Assembly (NCBI GenBank): GCA_019751755.1
Contig: JAIENA010000296.1
Location: forward strand, 1-64,000
Length of the DNA stretch: 64,000 bases
Source of the DNA: Burkholderiaceae bacterium
GTDB lineage: Bacteria; Pseudomonadota; Gammaproteobacteria; Burkholderiales; Burkholderiaceae_D
Direction of reading: 5' to 3'
Of the stretch, positions 30,238 to 38,985 are shown piece after piece; position 1 is the stretch's first letter; the number at the start of each line of letters is the position of its first letter. The notes under the pieces are model-generated. The model saw nothing but the letters and a program-made list of their open reading frames with translations, searched no databases and was not told where the DNA came from. A program made the position numbers and the translations under genes.

Positions 30238-32174
30238 TGCGCGGCTCCTTCCTGCTCGGTGCTTTTCGCGCTGAACGCGCCGTAGCCGGCTTTTTTCAGG
30301 TGCACCAGCAACAGCGAAATCGCGGCCGGCGTGACGCCGGAGATGCGCGAGGCCTGGCCCAGGGTTTCCGGCAGGTTTTTGGTGAGTTTCTGGCGCACTT
30401 CCATCGATAGGGCAGTGATCGCCATATAGTCGACGCCGTCCGGCAATTTCAGATTTTCATAATGTTCGTGGCGCTCGACTTCCTTGCTCTGGCGCTCGAT
30501 GTAGCCCGAGTATTTCAAGGTGATTTCCACTTGCTCGCGCACGGCGGGGTCTTCCACACCAGGGCCGCCCAGCGCCTGTCCCTCCAGCCCTTCCAAGGTC
30601 ATCAATTTGTCGTACACCACGCCCGGACGGCGCAGCAAATCCGCCAGGTTGTACTCGCGCTCGATGGCCTGGCCGATCACGCGTTCCGACTCGGCGGCCG
30701 CCAGGATGCGTGGATTGACCCACGTGGAACGCAGCCGTTCCAGTTCCAGCGCCACCGCTTCGCGCTTGCGTTCAAACGCTTCCCATTGGGCGTCGCCCAC
30801 ACAGCCGAGCTGGCGGCCGATTTCCGTCAAGCGCATGTCGGCATTGTCTTCGCGCAAGCTCAAGCGGTATTCGGCACGGCTGGTGAACATACGATACGGC
30901 TCCATCACGCCCTGCGTGACGAGGTCATCGACCATCACGCCCAGGTACGCTTCCGAGCGCGCCGGGGTCCAGGCGTCGCGGCCCTGGGTCTGCAAGGCGG
31001 CGTTGATACCGGCCAACATGCCCTGTGCGGCGGCTTCTTCGTAGCCGGTGGTGCCGTTGATCTGGCCGGCAAAGTACAGGCCGCCAATGGCCTTGGTTTC
31101 GAGCGAGGCTTTCAAGCCGCGCGGATCAAAATAGTCGTATTCAATGGCATAGCCGGGACGCAAGATATGGGCGTTTTCCAGGCCTTTCATCGAGCGCACC
31201 AGGTTGATTTGCACGTCGAACGGCAAGCTGGTGGAGATGCCATTTGGATAGAATTCGTTGGTGGTCAAGCCTTCCGGTTCCAGGAAAATCTGGTGCGATT
31301 CCTTGCTGGAAAAGCGGTGGATCTTGTCTTCGATCGACGGGCAATAACGCGGACCGACACCTTCAATGACGCCGGTGTACATCGGGCTGCGGTCCAGGCC
31401 ACCACGAATGATGTCATGCGTCTGCGCATTGGTATGGGTGACCCAGCACGGCAGTTGTTGTGGGTGCATGGCGGTGTTGCCCATGAACGAAAACACCGGT
31501 ACCGGATCGAGGTCGCCCGGCTGTTCCGTCATGGCGGAAAAGTCGATGCTGCGGCCGTCGATGCGGGGCGGCGTGCCGGTTTTCAGGCGGCCTTGCGGCA
31601 GCTTCAGTTCTTTCAGGCGGGCCGACAGCGAGATGGCGGGCGGGTCGCCGGCGCGGCCGGCCGAATAGTTTTGCAGGCCGACGTGGATCTTGCCATCCAG
31701 GAAAGTACCAGCCGTTAACACCACCGCCGGGGCCAGGAATTTCAAGCCGATCTGCGTCACGGCGCCGACCACGCGGTCGCCTTCGACCATCAAATCGTCC
31801 ACCGCCTGCTGGAACAGCCACAGGTTGGGCTGGTTTTCCAGGCGCGAACGTATTGCCTGTTTGTAAAGTATGCGGTCGGCCTGGGCGCGCGTGGCGCGGA
31901 CTGCCGGGCCTTTGGACGAGTTCAAAATACGGAACTGGATGCCGGACTCGTCGGTGGCAATTGCCATCGCACCACCCATGGCGTCGACTTCTTTGACCAG
32001 GTGGCCCTTGCCGATCCCGCCAATGGACGGGTTGCAGGACATCTGGCCGAGGGTTTCGATGTTATGCGTCAGCAGCAGCGTTTTCTGGCCCATACGGGCC
32101 GCAGCCAGCGCCGCTTCGGTGCCGGCATGGCCGCCACCCACGACGATTACGTCGAATTCAGTTGGAAATAGCAT
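30234..32174 (-). CDS. mnmG: tRNA uridine-5-carboxymethylaminomethyl synthesis protein MnmG (GidA)
   Basis: FAD protein of 646 residues that works with MnmE on the wobble uridine of certain tRNAs. N-terminal FAD motif [60 protein letters not shown] and [16 protein letters not shown] are all present. I chose ATG 32174 so that the protein begins just before the FAD motif; an in-frame ATG at 32273 would add 33 residues unlike the family and run through the first parS site. Confidence 0.96.
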   Translation of the reverse strand: MLFPTEFDVIVVGGGHAGTEAALAAARMGQKTLLLTHNIETLGQMSCNPSIGGIGKGHLVKEVDAMGGAMAIATDESGIQFRILNSSKGPAVRATRAQADRILYKQAIRSRLENQPNLWLFQQAVDDLMVEGDRVVGAVTQIGLKFLAPAVVLTAGTFLDGKIHVGLQNYSAGRAGDPPAISLSARLKELKLPQGRLKTGTPPRIDGRSIDFSAMTEQPGDLDPVPVFSFMGNTAMHPQQLPCWVTHTNAQTHDIIRGGLDRSPMYTGVIEGVGPRYCPSIEDKIHRFSSKESHQIFLEPEGLTTNEFYPNGISTSLPFDVQINLVRSMKGLENAHILRPGYAIEYDYFDPRGLKASLETKAIGGLYFAGQINGTTGYEEAAAQGMLAGINAALQTQGRDAWTPARSEAYLGVMVDDLVTQGVMEPYRMFTSRAEYRLSLREDNADMRLTEIGRQLGCVGDAQWEAFERKREAVALELERLRSTWVNPRILAAAESERVIGQAIEREYNLADLLRRPGVVYDKLMTLEGLEGQALGGPGVEDPAVREQVEITLKYSGYIERQSKEVERHEHYENLKLPDGVDYMAITALSMEVRQKLTKNLPETLGQASRISGVTPAAISLLLVHLKKAGYGAFSAKSTEQEGAAQ

Positions 32175-32265
32175 ATTGGGGAATGTGAGAAAAGCGAAGG
32201 ATTGAACCGAGATTATAGAGCGTTTTATCGGCTGCGAATTTTTTAGGCACGCAGATTGGATGAAA

Positions 32266-32281
32266 TGTTCCACGTGGAACA
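32266..32281. promoter_or_regulatory. parS site 1
   Basis: TGTTCCACGTGGAACA, a perfect 16-bp palindrome matching the ParB-binding consensus known from Pseudomonas and Burkholderia. It lies 92 bp upstream of mnmG. Confidence 0.93.
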
Positions 32282-32300
32282 GTGGTTTTCATCGGGGTTG

Positions 32301-32316
32301 GGTTCCACGTGAAACA
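32301..32316. promoter_or_regulatory. parS site 2
   Basis: GGTTCCACGTGAAACA, with one asymmetric change from a perfect palindrome at each end. It starts 35 bp from the start of site 1. Confidence 0.88.
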
Positions 32317-32334
32317 TCTTGGCGGCGGTTGCGA

Positions 32335-32350
32335 TGTTCCACGTGGAACA
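32335..32350. promoter_or_regulatory. parS site 3
   Basis: TGTTCCACGTGGAACA, a perfect palindrome. It starts 34 bp from the start of site 2. Confidence 0.93.
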
Positions 32351-32360
32351 ATCCGGGCAC

Positions 32361-32383
32361 AAAAAAAGGGCGCCGCAGCGCCC
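32361..32383 (-). terminator. Terminator after the TauE-like gene
   Basis: GGGCGC (32368-32373) and GCGCCC (32378-32383) with loop CGCA. On the minus strand it is followed by seven T residues (32367-32361). It sits between parS sites 3 and 4. Confidence 0.85.
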
Positions 32384-32399
32384 CCTCTTTCCTTCAGAT

Positions 32400-32415
32400 T
32401 GTTTCACGTGGAACC
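32400..32415. promoter_or_regulatory. parS site 4
   Basis: TGTTTCACGTGGAACC, directly next to the stop of the TauE-like gene (stop at 32418). It differs from the palindrome at two positions. Confidence 0.87.
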
Positions 32416-32417
32416 AA

Positions 32418-33182
32418 TCACCAGCGCAGCCACGCATCGTAAGTCGTCTTCACGATCAACACCGACACCACCACCAGGAACAGGCGGCGCACGAAGCCAC
32501 TGCCATGTTTCAGTGCCAGCTTGGTGCCAATCAGCGATCCCGCCACATTGCACACCGCCATCATTAAACCCAGTTGCCAGATCAAATGGCCACTCCAGCC
32601 GAACCAAGCCAGCGCGGCGATATTGCACGCCACATTGACGACCTTGGCCACCGCCGACGCCGACAGGAAGTCAAAGCCAAAGAAGCGCACAAACAGGAAC
32701 ACCAGGAAGCTGCCAGTACCGGGGCCGAAGAACCCGTCATAAAAACCAATCAGCGACCCAATGCCGATGGCCCACACCTTTTCCTGCGTCCCCGCAAACA
32801 GCGGCGCATGCACACTGCCCAGGTCCTTGCGCATGAAGGTGTAAATGGCCACCGCGATCAGCACCAGCGGCAACAAGGTGCGCATAAAGTCGGGCGGGAT
32901 CTTGGTCACGGTGTAGGCGCCAACGAAGGCAAACACCAGCGCCGCCATCGATGCCGGCGCGGCCGTCGACCAGGCGATGCGCACCCGGCGCGCGTAATTC
33001 ACGGCGGCCGCCGCGGTGCCGAACACCGAGGCCAGTTTATTGGTGCCCAACAAAGTCGCCGGCGCGGTGGTGCTAAAGACGGAAAAAATCGCGGGAATCT
33101 GAATCAAGCCCCCGCCCCCCACCACCGCATCTACCAGTCCGGCGGCAAATGCGGCAATACCCAGCGTCAAATAATCAACCAT
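32418..33182 (-). CDS. TauE/SafE-family membrane exporter
   Basis: Membrane protein of 254 residues with about eight hydrophobic segments. The family signature GLVDAVVGGGGLIQIPAIF lies near residue 14 and its half-repeat GIGSLIGFYDGFFGPGTGSFL near residue 140, as in TauE/SafE (DUF81) anion or sulfonate exporters. The start at 33182 places the first helix at the N-terminus; an in-frame start at 33266 would add 28 charged residues. Substrate unknown. Confidence 0.87.
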   Translation of the reverse strand: MVDYLTLGIAAFAAGLVDAVVGGGGLIQIPAIFSVFSTTAPATLLGTNKLASVFGTAAAAVNYARRVRIAWSTAAPASMAALVFAFVGAYTVTKIPPDFMRTLLPLVLIAVAIYTFMRKDLGSVHAPLFAGTQEKVWAIGIGSLIGFYDGFFGPGTGSFLVFLFVRFFGFDFLSASAVAKVVNVACNIAALAWFGWSGHLIWQLGLMMAVCNVAGSLIGTKLALKHGSGFVRRLFLVVVSVLIVKTTYDAWLRW

Positions 33183-33417
33183 GCAACTGCCGCCGATATG
33201 CGGCCTCCGTATAAGCAAAGGCAACATTGTACGGAAACCGGATGCCGCGCGCTTCCGCAGCAACACGCAGTCCGAGCGGCGTCAGGCGGGCATCGCTGCG
33301 GACACGCCAGCGCAGACCCCGCTCGGGGGCGAGGCCCCTGCCCCTGCCACGTCGCAGCGTTGCACGCCGCCAGCGGGCGGTGTACTCTGGAATGCCCGAC
33401 ACCTTCCGGAATCCAGT

Positions 33418-34578
33418 ATGCATGACTTCGCCTTCAGCACTGTCGCCCACATCGTCTCTGAATTGGGCGCGGCCCGTACACTGGGGGCGCATGTGCGCAG
33501 CCGCTTTCCATCGGCGACGCGCGCCTTCGTAGTAACCGATCCCGGTTTCCTGCGGACCGGGTTGGTGCAGGCGCCGGTCGCCAGCCTGAAAGCGGCCGGG
33601 TTCCACGTGAAAATCCATGCCGAAGTAGTGGCCGATCCGCCGGAAATCATCGTGCTGGCCGCCGTGGTCGCCGCGCGGGAATTTGAGGCCGACCTCGTCA
33701 TCGGCTTTGGCGGCGGCAGTTCAATGGACGTGGCGAAATTGATCGCCGTGCTGGCGCCGGACACCGCGCAGCCGCTGCCCGCGATCTACGGCATCGGCAA
33801 TGTGCGGGGTGAACGCTTGCCGCTGGTGCAAGTGCCAACCACGGCCGGCACCGGGTCGGAAGTCACCAATATTGCCATCGTCACCACGGGCGAGACCACC
33901 AAGATGGGCGTGGTGGCGCCACAGTTGTATGCCGACCTGGCGTTGCTCGATGCGGAACTGACCATGGGCTTACCACCGGCGGTCACCGCCGCCACCGGCA
34001 TCGATGCCATGGTGCATGCGATCGAAGCCTATACCAGCCGCCATAAAAAAAACCCGCTGTCGGACATGCTGGCGCGCCAGGCATTGACCTTGCTGTCGGC
34101 CAATTTGCTGCGCGTCTGTGAATCCGGTGGCGACCTGGCGGCGCGCCAGGCCATGTTGTTGGGTGCCATGCTGGCGGGTCAGGCCTTTGCCAACGCGCCG
34201 GTGGCGGCGGTGCACGCGCTGGCGTACCCGATCGGCGGCATCTTCCACGTGCCGCATGGCTTGTCGAATTCACTGGTGCTGCCCCACGTGCTGCGCTTCA
34301 ATGCGCCGGCAGCCAGTGCGCTATACGCGGAACTGGCCGGGATTGTCGTGCCGCAGGCCAGCGGCAGCGTGGAAGCCCGCGCCGAAGCGCTGGCAGTGGC
34401 CATGCAGCAGATGGCCGCCGCCACCGGCATCGAACGCACGTTGCAGCAGGTCGGCATCACCGAAGCCGACCTCGACCGCCTGGCGGACGACGCCATGCTG
34501 CAAACCCGCTTACTGGGCAACAACCCACGCGAGGTGACACGGGACGATGCCCGCGCCATCTACGCCGCAGCCCTTTAA
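33418..34578 (+). CDS. Iron-containing (type III) alcohol dehydrogenase
   Basis: Protein of 386 residues with the Fe-ADH layout. The NAD site region is GFGGGSSMDVAKLIAV near residue 100, followed by PTTAGTGSEVTNIAIV. The metal-binding histidines lie in VHALAYPIGGIFHVPHGLSNSL (His near 264 and 278 in this region). It starts at ATG 33418 with CGGAA upstream. The substrate cannot be told: 4-hydroxybutyrate, lactaldehyde or simple alcohols are all possible. The neighbouring 3-hydroxybutyrate oligomer hydrolase hints at hydroxyacid metabolism but is convergent, not in the same operon. Confidence 0.85.
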   Translation: MHDFAFSTVAHIVSELGAARTLGAHVRSRFPSATRAFVVTDPGFLRTGLVQAPVASLKAAGFHVKIHAEVVADPPEIIVLAAVVAAREFEADLVIGFGGGSSMDVAKLIAVLAPDTAQPLPAIYGIGNVRGERLPLVQVPTTAGTGSEVTNIAIVTTGETTKMGVVAPQLYADLALLDAELTMGLPPAVTAATGIDAMVHAIEAYTSRHKKNPLSDMLARQALTLLSANLLRVCESGGDLAARQAMLLGAMLAGQAFANAPVAAVHALAYPIGGIFHVPHGLSNSLVLPHVLRFNAPAASALYAELAGIVVPQASGSVEARAEALAVAMQQMAAATGIERTLQQVGITEADLDRLADDAMLQTRLLGNNPREVTRDDARAIYAAAL

Positions 34579-34660
34579 TGGGGCCGCAGCGGTGTGAGCA
34601 CCAAGTCCCGCCCTTCCCCGCCGACCGCGCGAACACAGCCGCCCCGGTCGATTGGAATGA

Positions 34661-34930
34661 CACAGGTGCCAGGCACTGTATTGTCGAGTAGCTGGCGGTA
34701 TGCCTCCGGGAGACCCGCACAGGAGCCTGGCATCGTCACGTCGAGTAAGCAGCCGCTCAGTTCGGCACGTCGACCACCGTGCCGGACACATTGATTACCC
34801 ACAGGTGCCAGGCACTGTATTGTCGATTCACTGGCGAACTTCCCAGGGATACCCGCAAGGACCTGGCACCGTCATGTCGAGTAAGTAGCCGCTCAGTTCG
34901 GCACGTCGACCACCGTGCCGGACACGTTGA
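34661..34930. repeat. Tandem duplication of a REP-like unit plus the 3' end of the oligomer hydrolase gene
   Basis: Two copies of CACAGGTGCCAGGCACTGTA begin at 34661 and 34800. Each is followed about 78 bp on by CCTGGCA(T/C)CGTCA(C/T)GTCGAGTAAG and then by a copy of the last ~40 bp of the hydrolase gene. The outer copy (34741-34795) is a remnant; the inner copy (34877-34930) contains the real stop at 34893. The offset between copies is 136-139 bp. The GTGCCAGGC / GCCTGGCA arms make each unit a loose palindrome. No gene is seen in 34579-34892. Confidence 0.75.
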
Positions 34931-36971
34931 TCGCATTGCCGCCCGGACTGGTCACCATCGGCGGCAAGTTCGCCGCCGTGATCGGCACCAGGTTGCTGGC
35001 GCGCGTGGTGGTGCGGATCACTTGCGATGGCGGCAGCGGCGATGTGGTGCTATTCCTGGCGTTGGCGTACACGGCATCGAGCGCTCGGAACAGGTACACG
35101 TGCAGCGGCACGATCAAGGTCGGCAGCGCATTGCTGAACGAATCGAAGTGGTTGGCGTTGGTGACTTCGATATAGCGCAATTTGCTGGCACTGCCCTCCG
35201 CCACCGCATTCAAGCCCAGGTAAGCGCGCGAGGCGTGGTTGACGGGAATCAGCGCATCGCTGCGACCGGACACGATCAGCGCCGGCTTGCCCTTCAAATT
35301 CCCAGTCGCCTGCACTTCCGCCACACCAGCCCGCACCCGTTCGCTTTGCGCCGCCAACAGCGCACTGAGCGCGCCACCGGTGACGGGATCACTGCCGGTC
35401 GCCAAGGCGCGCAGGCACAGGAAACCATCGAGTGACTGGTCCGCCACGCCGGTCGATGCGGAAATGCCGAACGCGTACTGGCGCGCGCCATTGGCGCCGT
35501 CTTCATACACGACGTTGCCAACGATGCCGTTTTGCGTGGCGAAGCTGGCGGCCTTTTGTTCGGCCGTCAATGGCGCCACCACACCGGTCGCGGCATCGGT
35601 TGGGGCAAAGCTGAAGCCGCACACTTTATCGATCACGGAAAATTTTCCGTATGCATAGGCATAGGTCACCGCCACCAGGATATTGGTGCCCGCATGCAAG
35701 CCCTGCAGCGGATCCGTATCGGCGGTCCAGCCATAGGCTTTCAGCTTGGCCAGCGCATTGGCTTGCTGCTCCACGGCATTGGCGCCCGTCAACAGTCCTT
35801 TCGCCACCAGCGACGTGCAGCGTCCCACGCTGGCCGCGCCGCCCGCCGCGCACGGCTGGTACAACGCGGCATAGGTCGCATAGTCAAACAGCGCCTTGCC
35901 CTGTGCCGTCACGGCGGCGCCGCCTTGACGTACCGTGTAGCCGCTCGCCGTCTTCGGCTGGATTTGCGGCTCGGTGGCGGCCACGGCGCTGATCAAGCCT
36001 TTGCTATCCTGCTCGGCCGCCAGCAGCGCCGAACCGGCGCCATTGGAAATGCTGGACGCGATCGCCACCGTGTTTTTCGGCGTGAAGCGCACCAGGTGGC
36101 GCTTGCCATCGGCCGCCAGGGTGCCGAAGCGTTCATTGAGCACGTAGTACGCAAACTCGACCGCCTGCAAGGTCACCTTGCCCCAATCCTTTTCCGGGTT
36201 CAGTTGCGAGTGCGCATGCTTGAACGCGATGCGGCCCGGGTAGGCGGTGTGGTAGCTGGCGCGCTCCGCATCGGTCAGCACCGGGGCGAAGATGGCGTTC
36301 TTGGCAGCCGCCGTGCGCGTCGCGCGCGCGCCATTTTGCAGGTTCACGCTGTCATCATCAAACGTGTACAGGCCGGTGCCGCTGCCCTTGTCGGCATAGG
36401 CCACCGCGCACTTGTTTTTCAAGCCCCACTCCCCTGCGCTGCCGATCGCGCCATAAATACCGCGCGAGCCGCTCGAGGTGCCCGTGACGATGCACGGATT
36501 GGCCGGATCGAACGTGGCGGGCACCTGCACCATCAAGGTCACGTTCATGCGCCCCGTGCCATCGTCCGCATAGGCGATGTATTCATTGCCCGCCACCAGC
36601 CCTTCACTGGCAGTGGCCGCGCCGGCCGCATTCACGTTCGGACCATACAAGGTGCCGTAGCCGCTGTTGGCGGCAATATCGAGCACCGCGCGGTAATTGG
36701 CGAAGATCGCGTTGCGGCGCAATTCCTTCGCGCTCGGGTTGCGCGGGTCGGCATAGGCCGGCGCGGTCGCGGCGGCCAAGCCGGTCTTGCCCAGGCCCGC
36801 CGTCAGCAGGTCGTCGCTCTGGCCGTCATAGCTGGTGACGCTGATGGCGCCCAGGTATGACGGCGCCAGGTTGATGTCTTCCGGCAGATCGCCAGGGTCG
36901 CCGCAACCGGCCAGCACGCCGCACGCGGCCAGGCTCGATGCCAGCGCCGTCATTTTAAAAATCTGTTTCAT
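34893..36971 (-). CDS. D-(-)-3-hydroxybutyrate oligomer hydrolase, lipoprotein
   Basis: Protein of 692 residues, typical for the extracellular 3HB-oligomer hydrolase family that splits oligomers released from polyhydroxybutyrate into monomers. A lipobox lies at the N-terminus (VLAGC-G, Cys near 23). Conserved stretches include ELRRNAIFANYRAV, GTSSGSRGIYGAIGSAGEWGLKN, the probable nucleophile Ser in IASSISNGAGSALLAAEQD, and SGRSDALIPVNHASRAYLG near the C-terminus. It likely serves use of exogenous PHB. The gene stands alone. Confidence 0.88.
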   Translation of the reverse strand: MKQIFKMTALASSLAACGVLAGCGDPGDLPEDINLAPSYLGAISVTSYDGQSDDLLTAGLGKTGLAAATAPAYADPRNPSAKELRRNAIFANYRAVLDIAANSGYGTLYGPNVNAAGAATASEGLVAGNEYIAYADDGTGRMNVTLMVQVPATFDPANPCIVTGTSSGSRGIYGAIGSAGEWGLKNKCAVAYADKGSGTGLYTFDDDSVNLQNGARATRTAAAKNAIFAPVLTDAERASYHTAYPGRIAFKHAHSQLNPEKDWGKVTLQAVEFAYYVLNERFGTLAADGKRHLVRFTPKNTVAIASSISNGAGSALLAAEQDSKGLISAVAATEPQIQPKTASGYTVRQGGAAVTAQGKALFDYATYAALYQPCAAGGAASVGRCTSLVAKGLLTGANAVEQQANALAKLKAYGWTADTDPLQGLHAGTNILVAVTYAYAYGKFSVIDKVCGFSFAPTDAATGVVAPLTAEQKAASFATQNGIVGNVVYEDGANGARQYAFGISASTGVADQSLDGFLCLRALATGSDPVTGGALSALLAAQSERVRAGVAEVQATGNLKGKPALIVSGRSDALIPVNHASRAYLGLNAVAEGSASKLRYIEVTNANHFDSFSNALPTLIVPLHVYLFRALDAVYANARNSTTSPLPPSQVIRTTTRASNLVPITAANLPPMVTSPGGNAINVSGTVVDVPN

Positions 36972-37012
36972 TTATTCTCCTCGATTGTCACTCAGTTACT
37001 ATTCAATAGCCG

Positions 37013-37038
37013 AAAAAAACGCCGGACTAGGCCGGCGT
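37013..37038 (-). terminator. Terminator of the branched-chain amino-acid transport operon
   Basis: ACGCCGG (37019-37025) and CCGGCGT (37032-37038) with a 6-nt loop. On the minus strand it is followed by a run of T (37019-37013), 14 nt after the livM stop. Confidence 0.85.
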
Positions 37039-37051
37039 ATTCTGGTGTGAA

Positions 37052-38023
37052 TCAGGCGGGCTTTCTTCGTCCCAGCCGATCCATCACCTCCCCCACAATC
37101 CCTTTGCGGAACAGCAGCACGCACAGCACGAAAATCAGTCCGGTCACCATGCTGACGGCTTCCCCCAATGTGTTGAACCACGCGATCCCCGTGATGTTGC
37201 CGAGGAAGCTGCCGATATCGCCCAATTTGTTTTCCAACATGATGATCAGCATCGATCCCAGGATCGGTCCGGCCAAGGTGCCCATGCCGCCCACCAGCGT
37301 CATCAGGATCACCAGGCCGGACATGGCCCAGTGCACATCGGTCAGGGTTTCAAACCCCAGCACCACGGTCTTGGTGGCGCCCGCCAGTCCGGCCAGCGCG
37401 GCCGACAACACAAACGCCATCAGCTTGTAGCGGTCGACGTCATAGCCGAGCGAAATCGCGCGCGGTTCGTTTTCCTTGATCGCTTTCAATACCTGGCCAA
37501 ACGGCGAATGCACAGTGCGCACGATCAGCGCAAAGCCCGCCACAAAAATCGCCAGCACCACATAGTACAAGGTCAAGTCGTGCGACAAGTCCACCACCCC
37601 CAGCAGTGTTCCACGTGGAACACTCTGCAAGCCATCTTCGCCGCCGGTGAAGTGGGCCCGCAACGCGCCGAAGTACACCAGCTGCGCCAGCGCCAGCGTG
37701 ATCATGGAAAAGTAAATGCCCTGGCGCCGGATCGCCAGCGATCCCATCACCAGGCCGATCAATGCCGCCCCCAGCACACCGGCCAGCAAGCCCAGCTCGA
37801 ACGGTAACTGCATTTCCTTCAGCGCGTAGCCCGCCACGTAACCGGCGCCGCCGAAGAAGGCGGCGTGGCCAAACGACAGCAGCCCGGTAAAGCCGATCAG
37901 CAAATTGAAGGCGCAGGCGAACAGGGCAAAGCACAGCAGCTTCATCAGGAACACCGGGTAGCCATAAAACGGCGCCACCAGTGCCATCGCCAGCGCGATG
38001 CCATAGCCGATTTTCTTGTTCAT
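37052..38023 (-). CDS. livM: Branched-chain amino-acid ABC transporter permease (LivM type)
   Basis: Inner-membrane permease of 323 residues with about eight to nine helices. NLLIGFTGLLSFGHAAFFGGAGY and ALKAIKENEPRAISLGYDVDRYKLMAFVLSAALAGLAGA (read as the EAA-type cytoplasmic loop and following helix) are family landmarks. It is last in the livG-livF-livK-livH-livM unit. A perfect parS palindrome lies inside its coding sequence (37607-37622). Confidence 0.93.
   Translation of the reverse strand: MNKKIGYGIALAMALVAPFYGYPVFLMKLLCFALFACAFNLLIGFTGLLSFGHAAFFGGAGYVAGYALKEMQLPFELGLLAGVLGAALIGLVMGSLAIRRQGIYFSMITLALAQLVYFGALRAHFTGGEDGLQSVPRGTLLGVVDLSHDLTLYYVVLAIFVAGFALIVRTVHSPFGQVLKAIKENEPRAISLGYDVDRYKLMAFVLSAALAGLAGATKTVVLGFETLTDVHWAMSGLVILMTLVGGMGTLAGPILGSMLIIMLENKLGDIGSFLGNITGIAWFNTLGEAVSMVTGLIFVLCVLLFRKGIVGEVMDRLGRRKPA
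37607..37622. promoter_or_regulatory. parS site 5, inside livM
   Basis: TGTTCCACGTGGAACA, identical to parS sites 1 and 3, embedded in the livM reading frame 5.3 kb from the cluster. The amino acids there (SVPRGT) are not a conserved motif of the permease, so the site may be kept for ParB. Confidence 0.82.
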
Positions 38024-38032
38024 CGGAATCCC

Positions 38033-38917
38033 TTATTTTTCTTTACCGAACAGGCCGGCAGGACGCAGCAACAGCACCACCACCATCACCAGGAATACGA
38101 CGGTGGACGAAAATTCCGGATAAAACACGCGCGTCAATCCTTCGATCACGCCCAGGCCCAGCCCGGTCAGGATCGAGCCCATGATGGAACCCATGCCGCC
38201 AATCACCACCACGGCAAACACGACAATGATGAGGTTCGATCCCATCAGCGGCGTCACCTGGATGATGGGCGCCGCCAGCACGCCGGCAAAGCCGGCCAGC
38301 GCCACACCGAAGCCATAAGTCAGGGTTACCATCAGCGGCACGTTGACACCGAACGCTTCCACCAGTTTCGGGTTTTCCGTGCCGGCCCGCAGGTACGCGC
38401 CGAGCTTGGTTTTTTCAATCACGAACCAGGTCGCCAGGCACACCGTCAGCGACGCCACCACCACCCACGCGCGGTAATTCGGCAAGACCATGAAGCCCAG
38501 GTCGGTGGCGCCCTGCAGCGCCGCCGGGGTTTCAAACGGTTGGCCGGACACGCCATAGAACGAGCGGAACAGTCCTTCCAGCAGCAAGGTGATGCCGAAC
38601 GTCAGCAGCAGGCCATATAAGTGGTCCAGCTTGTAGAGCCAGCGCAACATGGTTTTTTCAATGATGATGCCGAACACGCCGACCAGCAGCGGCGCCAGCA
38701 CCAGCATGACCCAGTAATTCAGATCGAAGTACGTCATCCCCATCCAGGCCAGGAAAGCGCCCATCATGTACAGGGCGCCATGGGAGAAGTTGATCACGTT
38801 GAGCAAGCCAAAGATCACCGCCAGGCCCAGTGACAGCATGGCGTAAAACGAGCCGTTGACGAGGCCGATCAACAGTTGGCTCAGCAAGGCGGAAAAGGGA
38901 ATGCCGAATAGGTCCAT
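38033..38917 (-). CDS. livH: Branched-chain amino-acid ABC transporter permease (LivH type)
   Basis: Permease of 294 residues with eight or so helices: LLIGLVNGSFYAMLSLGLAVIFGLLNVINFSHGALYMMGAF is the classic LivH start region, and GEENPKLVEAFG-like loop (here TENPKLVEAFGVNVPLMVTLTYGFG) precedes the second half. I take ATG 38917; a GTG at 38944 would add nine residues. It forms the membrane channel with LivM. Confidence 0.93.
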   Translation of the reverse strand: MDLFGIPFSALLSQLLIGLVNGSFYAMLSLGLAVIFGLLNVINFSHGALYMMGAFLAWMGMTYFDLNYWVMLVLAPLLVGVFGIIIEKTMLRWLYKLDHLYGLLLTFGITLLLEGLFRSFYGVSGQPFETPAALQGATDLGFMVLPNYRAWVVVASLTVCLATWFVIEKTKLGAYLRAGTENPKLVEAFGVNVPLMVTLTYGFGVALAGFAGVLAAPIIQVTPLMGSNLIIVVFAVVVIGGMGSIMGSILTGLGLGVIEGLTRVFYPEFSSTVVFLVMVVVLLLRPAGLFGKEK

Positions 38918-38985
38918 AACAATCCAGACTGATGAGAGGAACACCGCGCCGATGCGAGCGCATCGGCGCTTGCTGACGCCTTACC

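Noticed and set aside
33599..33614. Sixth parS site in the alcohol dehydrogenase gene
   Set aside because: GGTTCCACGTGAAAAT differs at three positions from the best-matching consensus and is not palindromic, so it is too weak to call.
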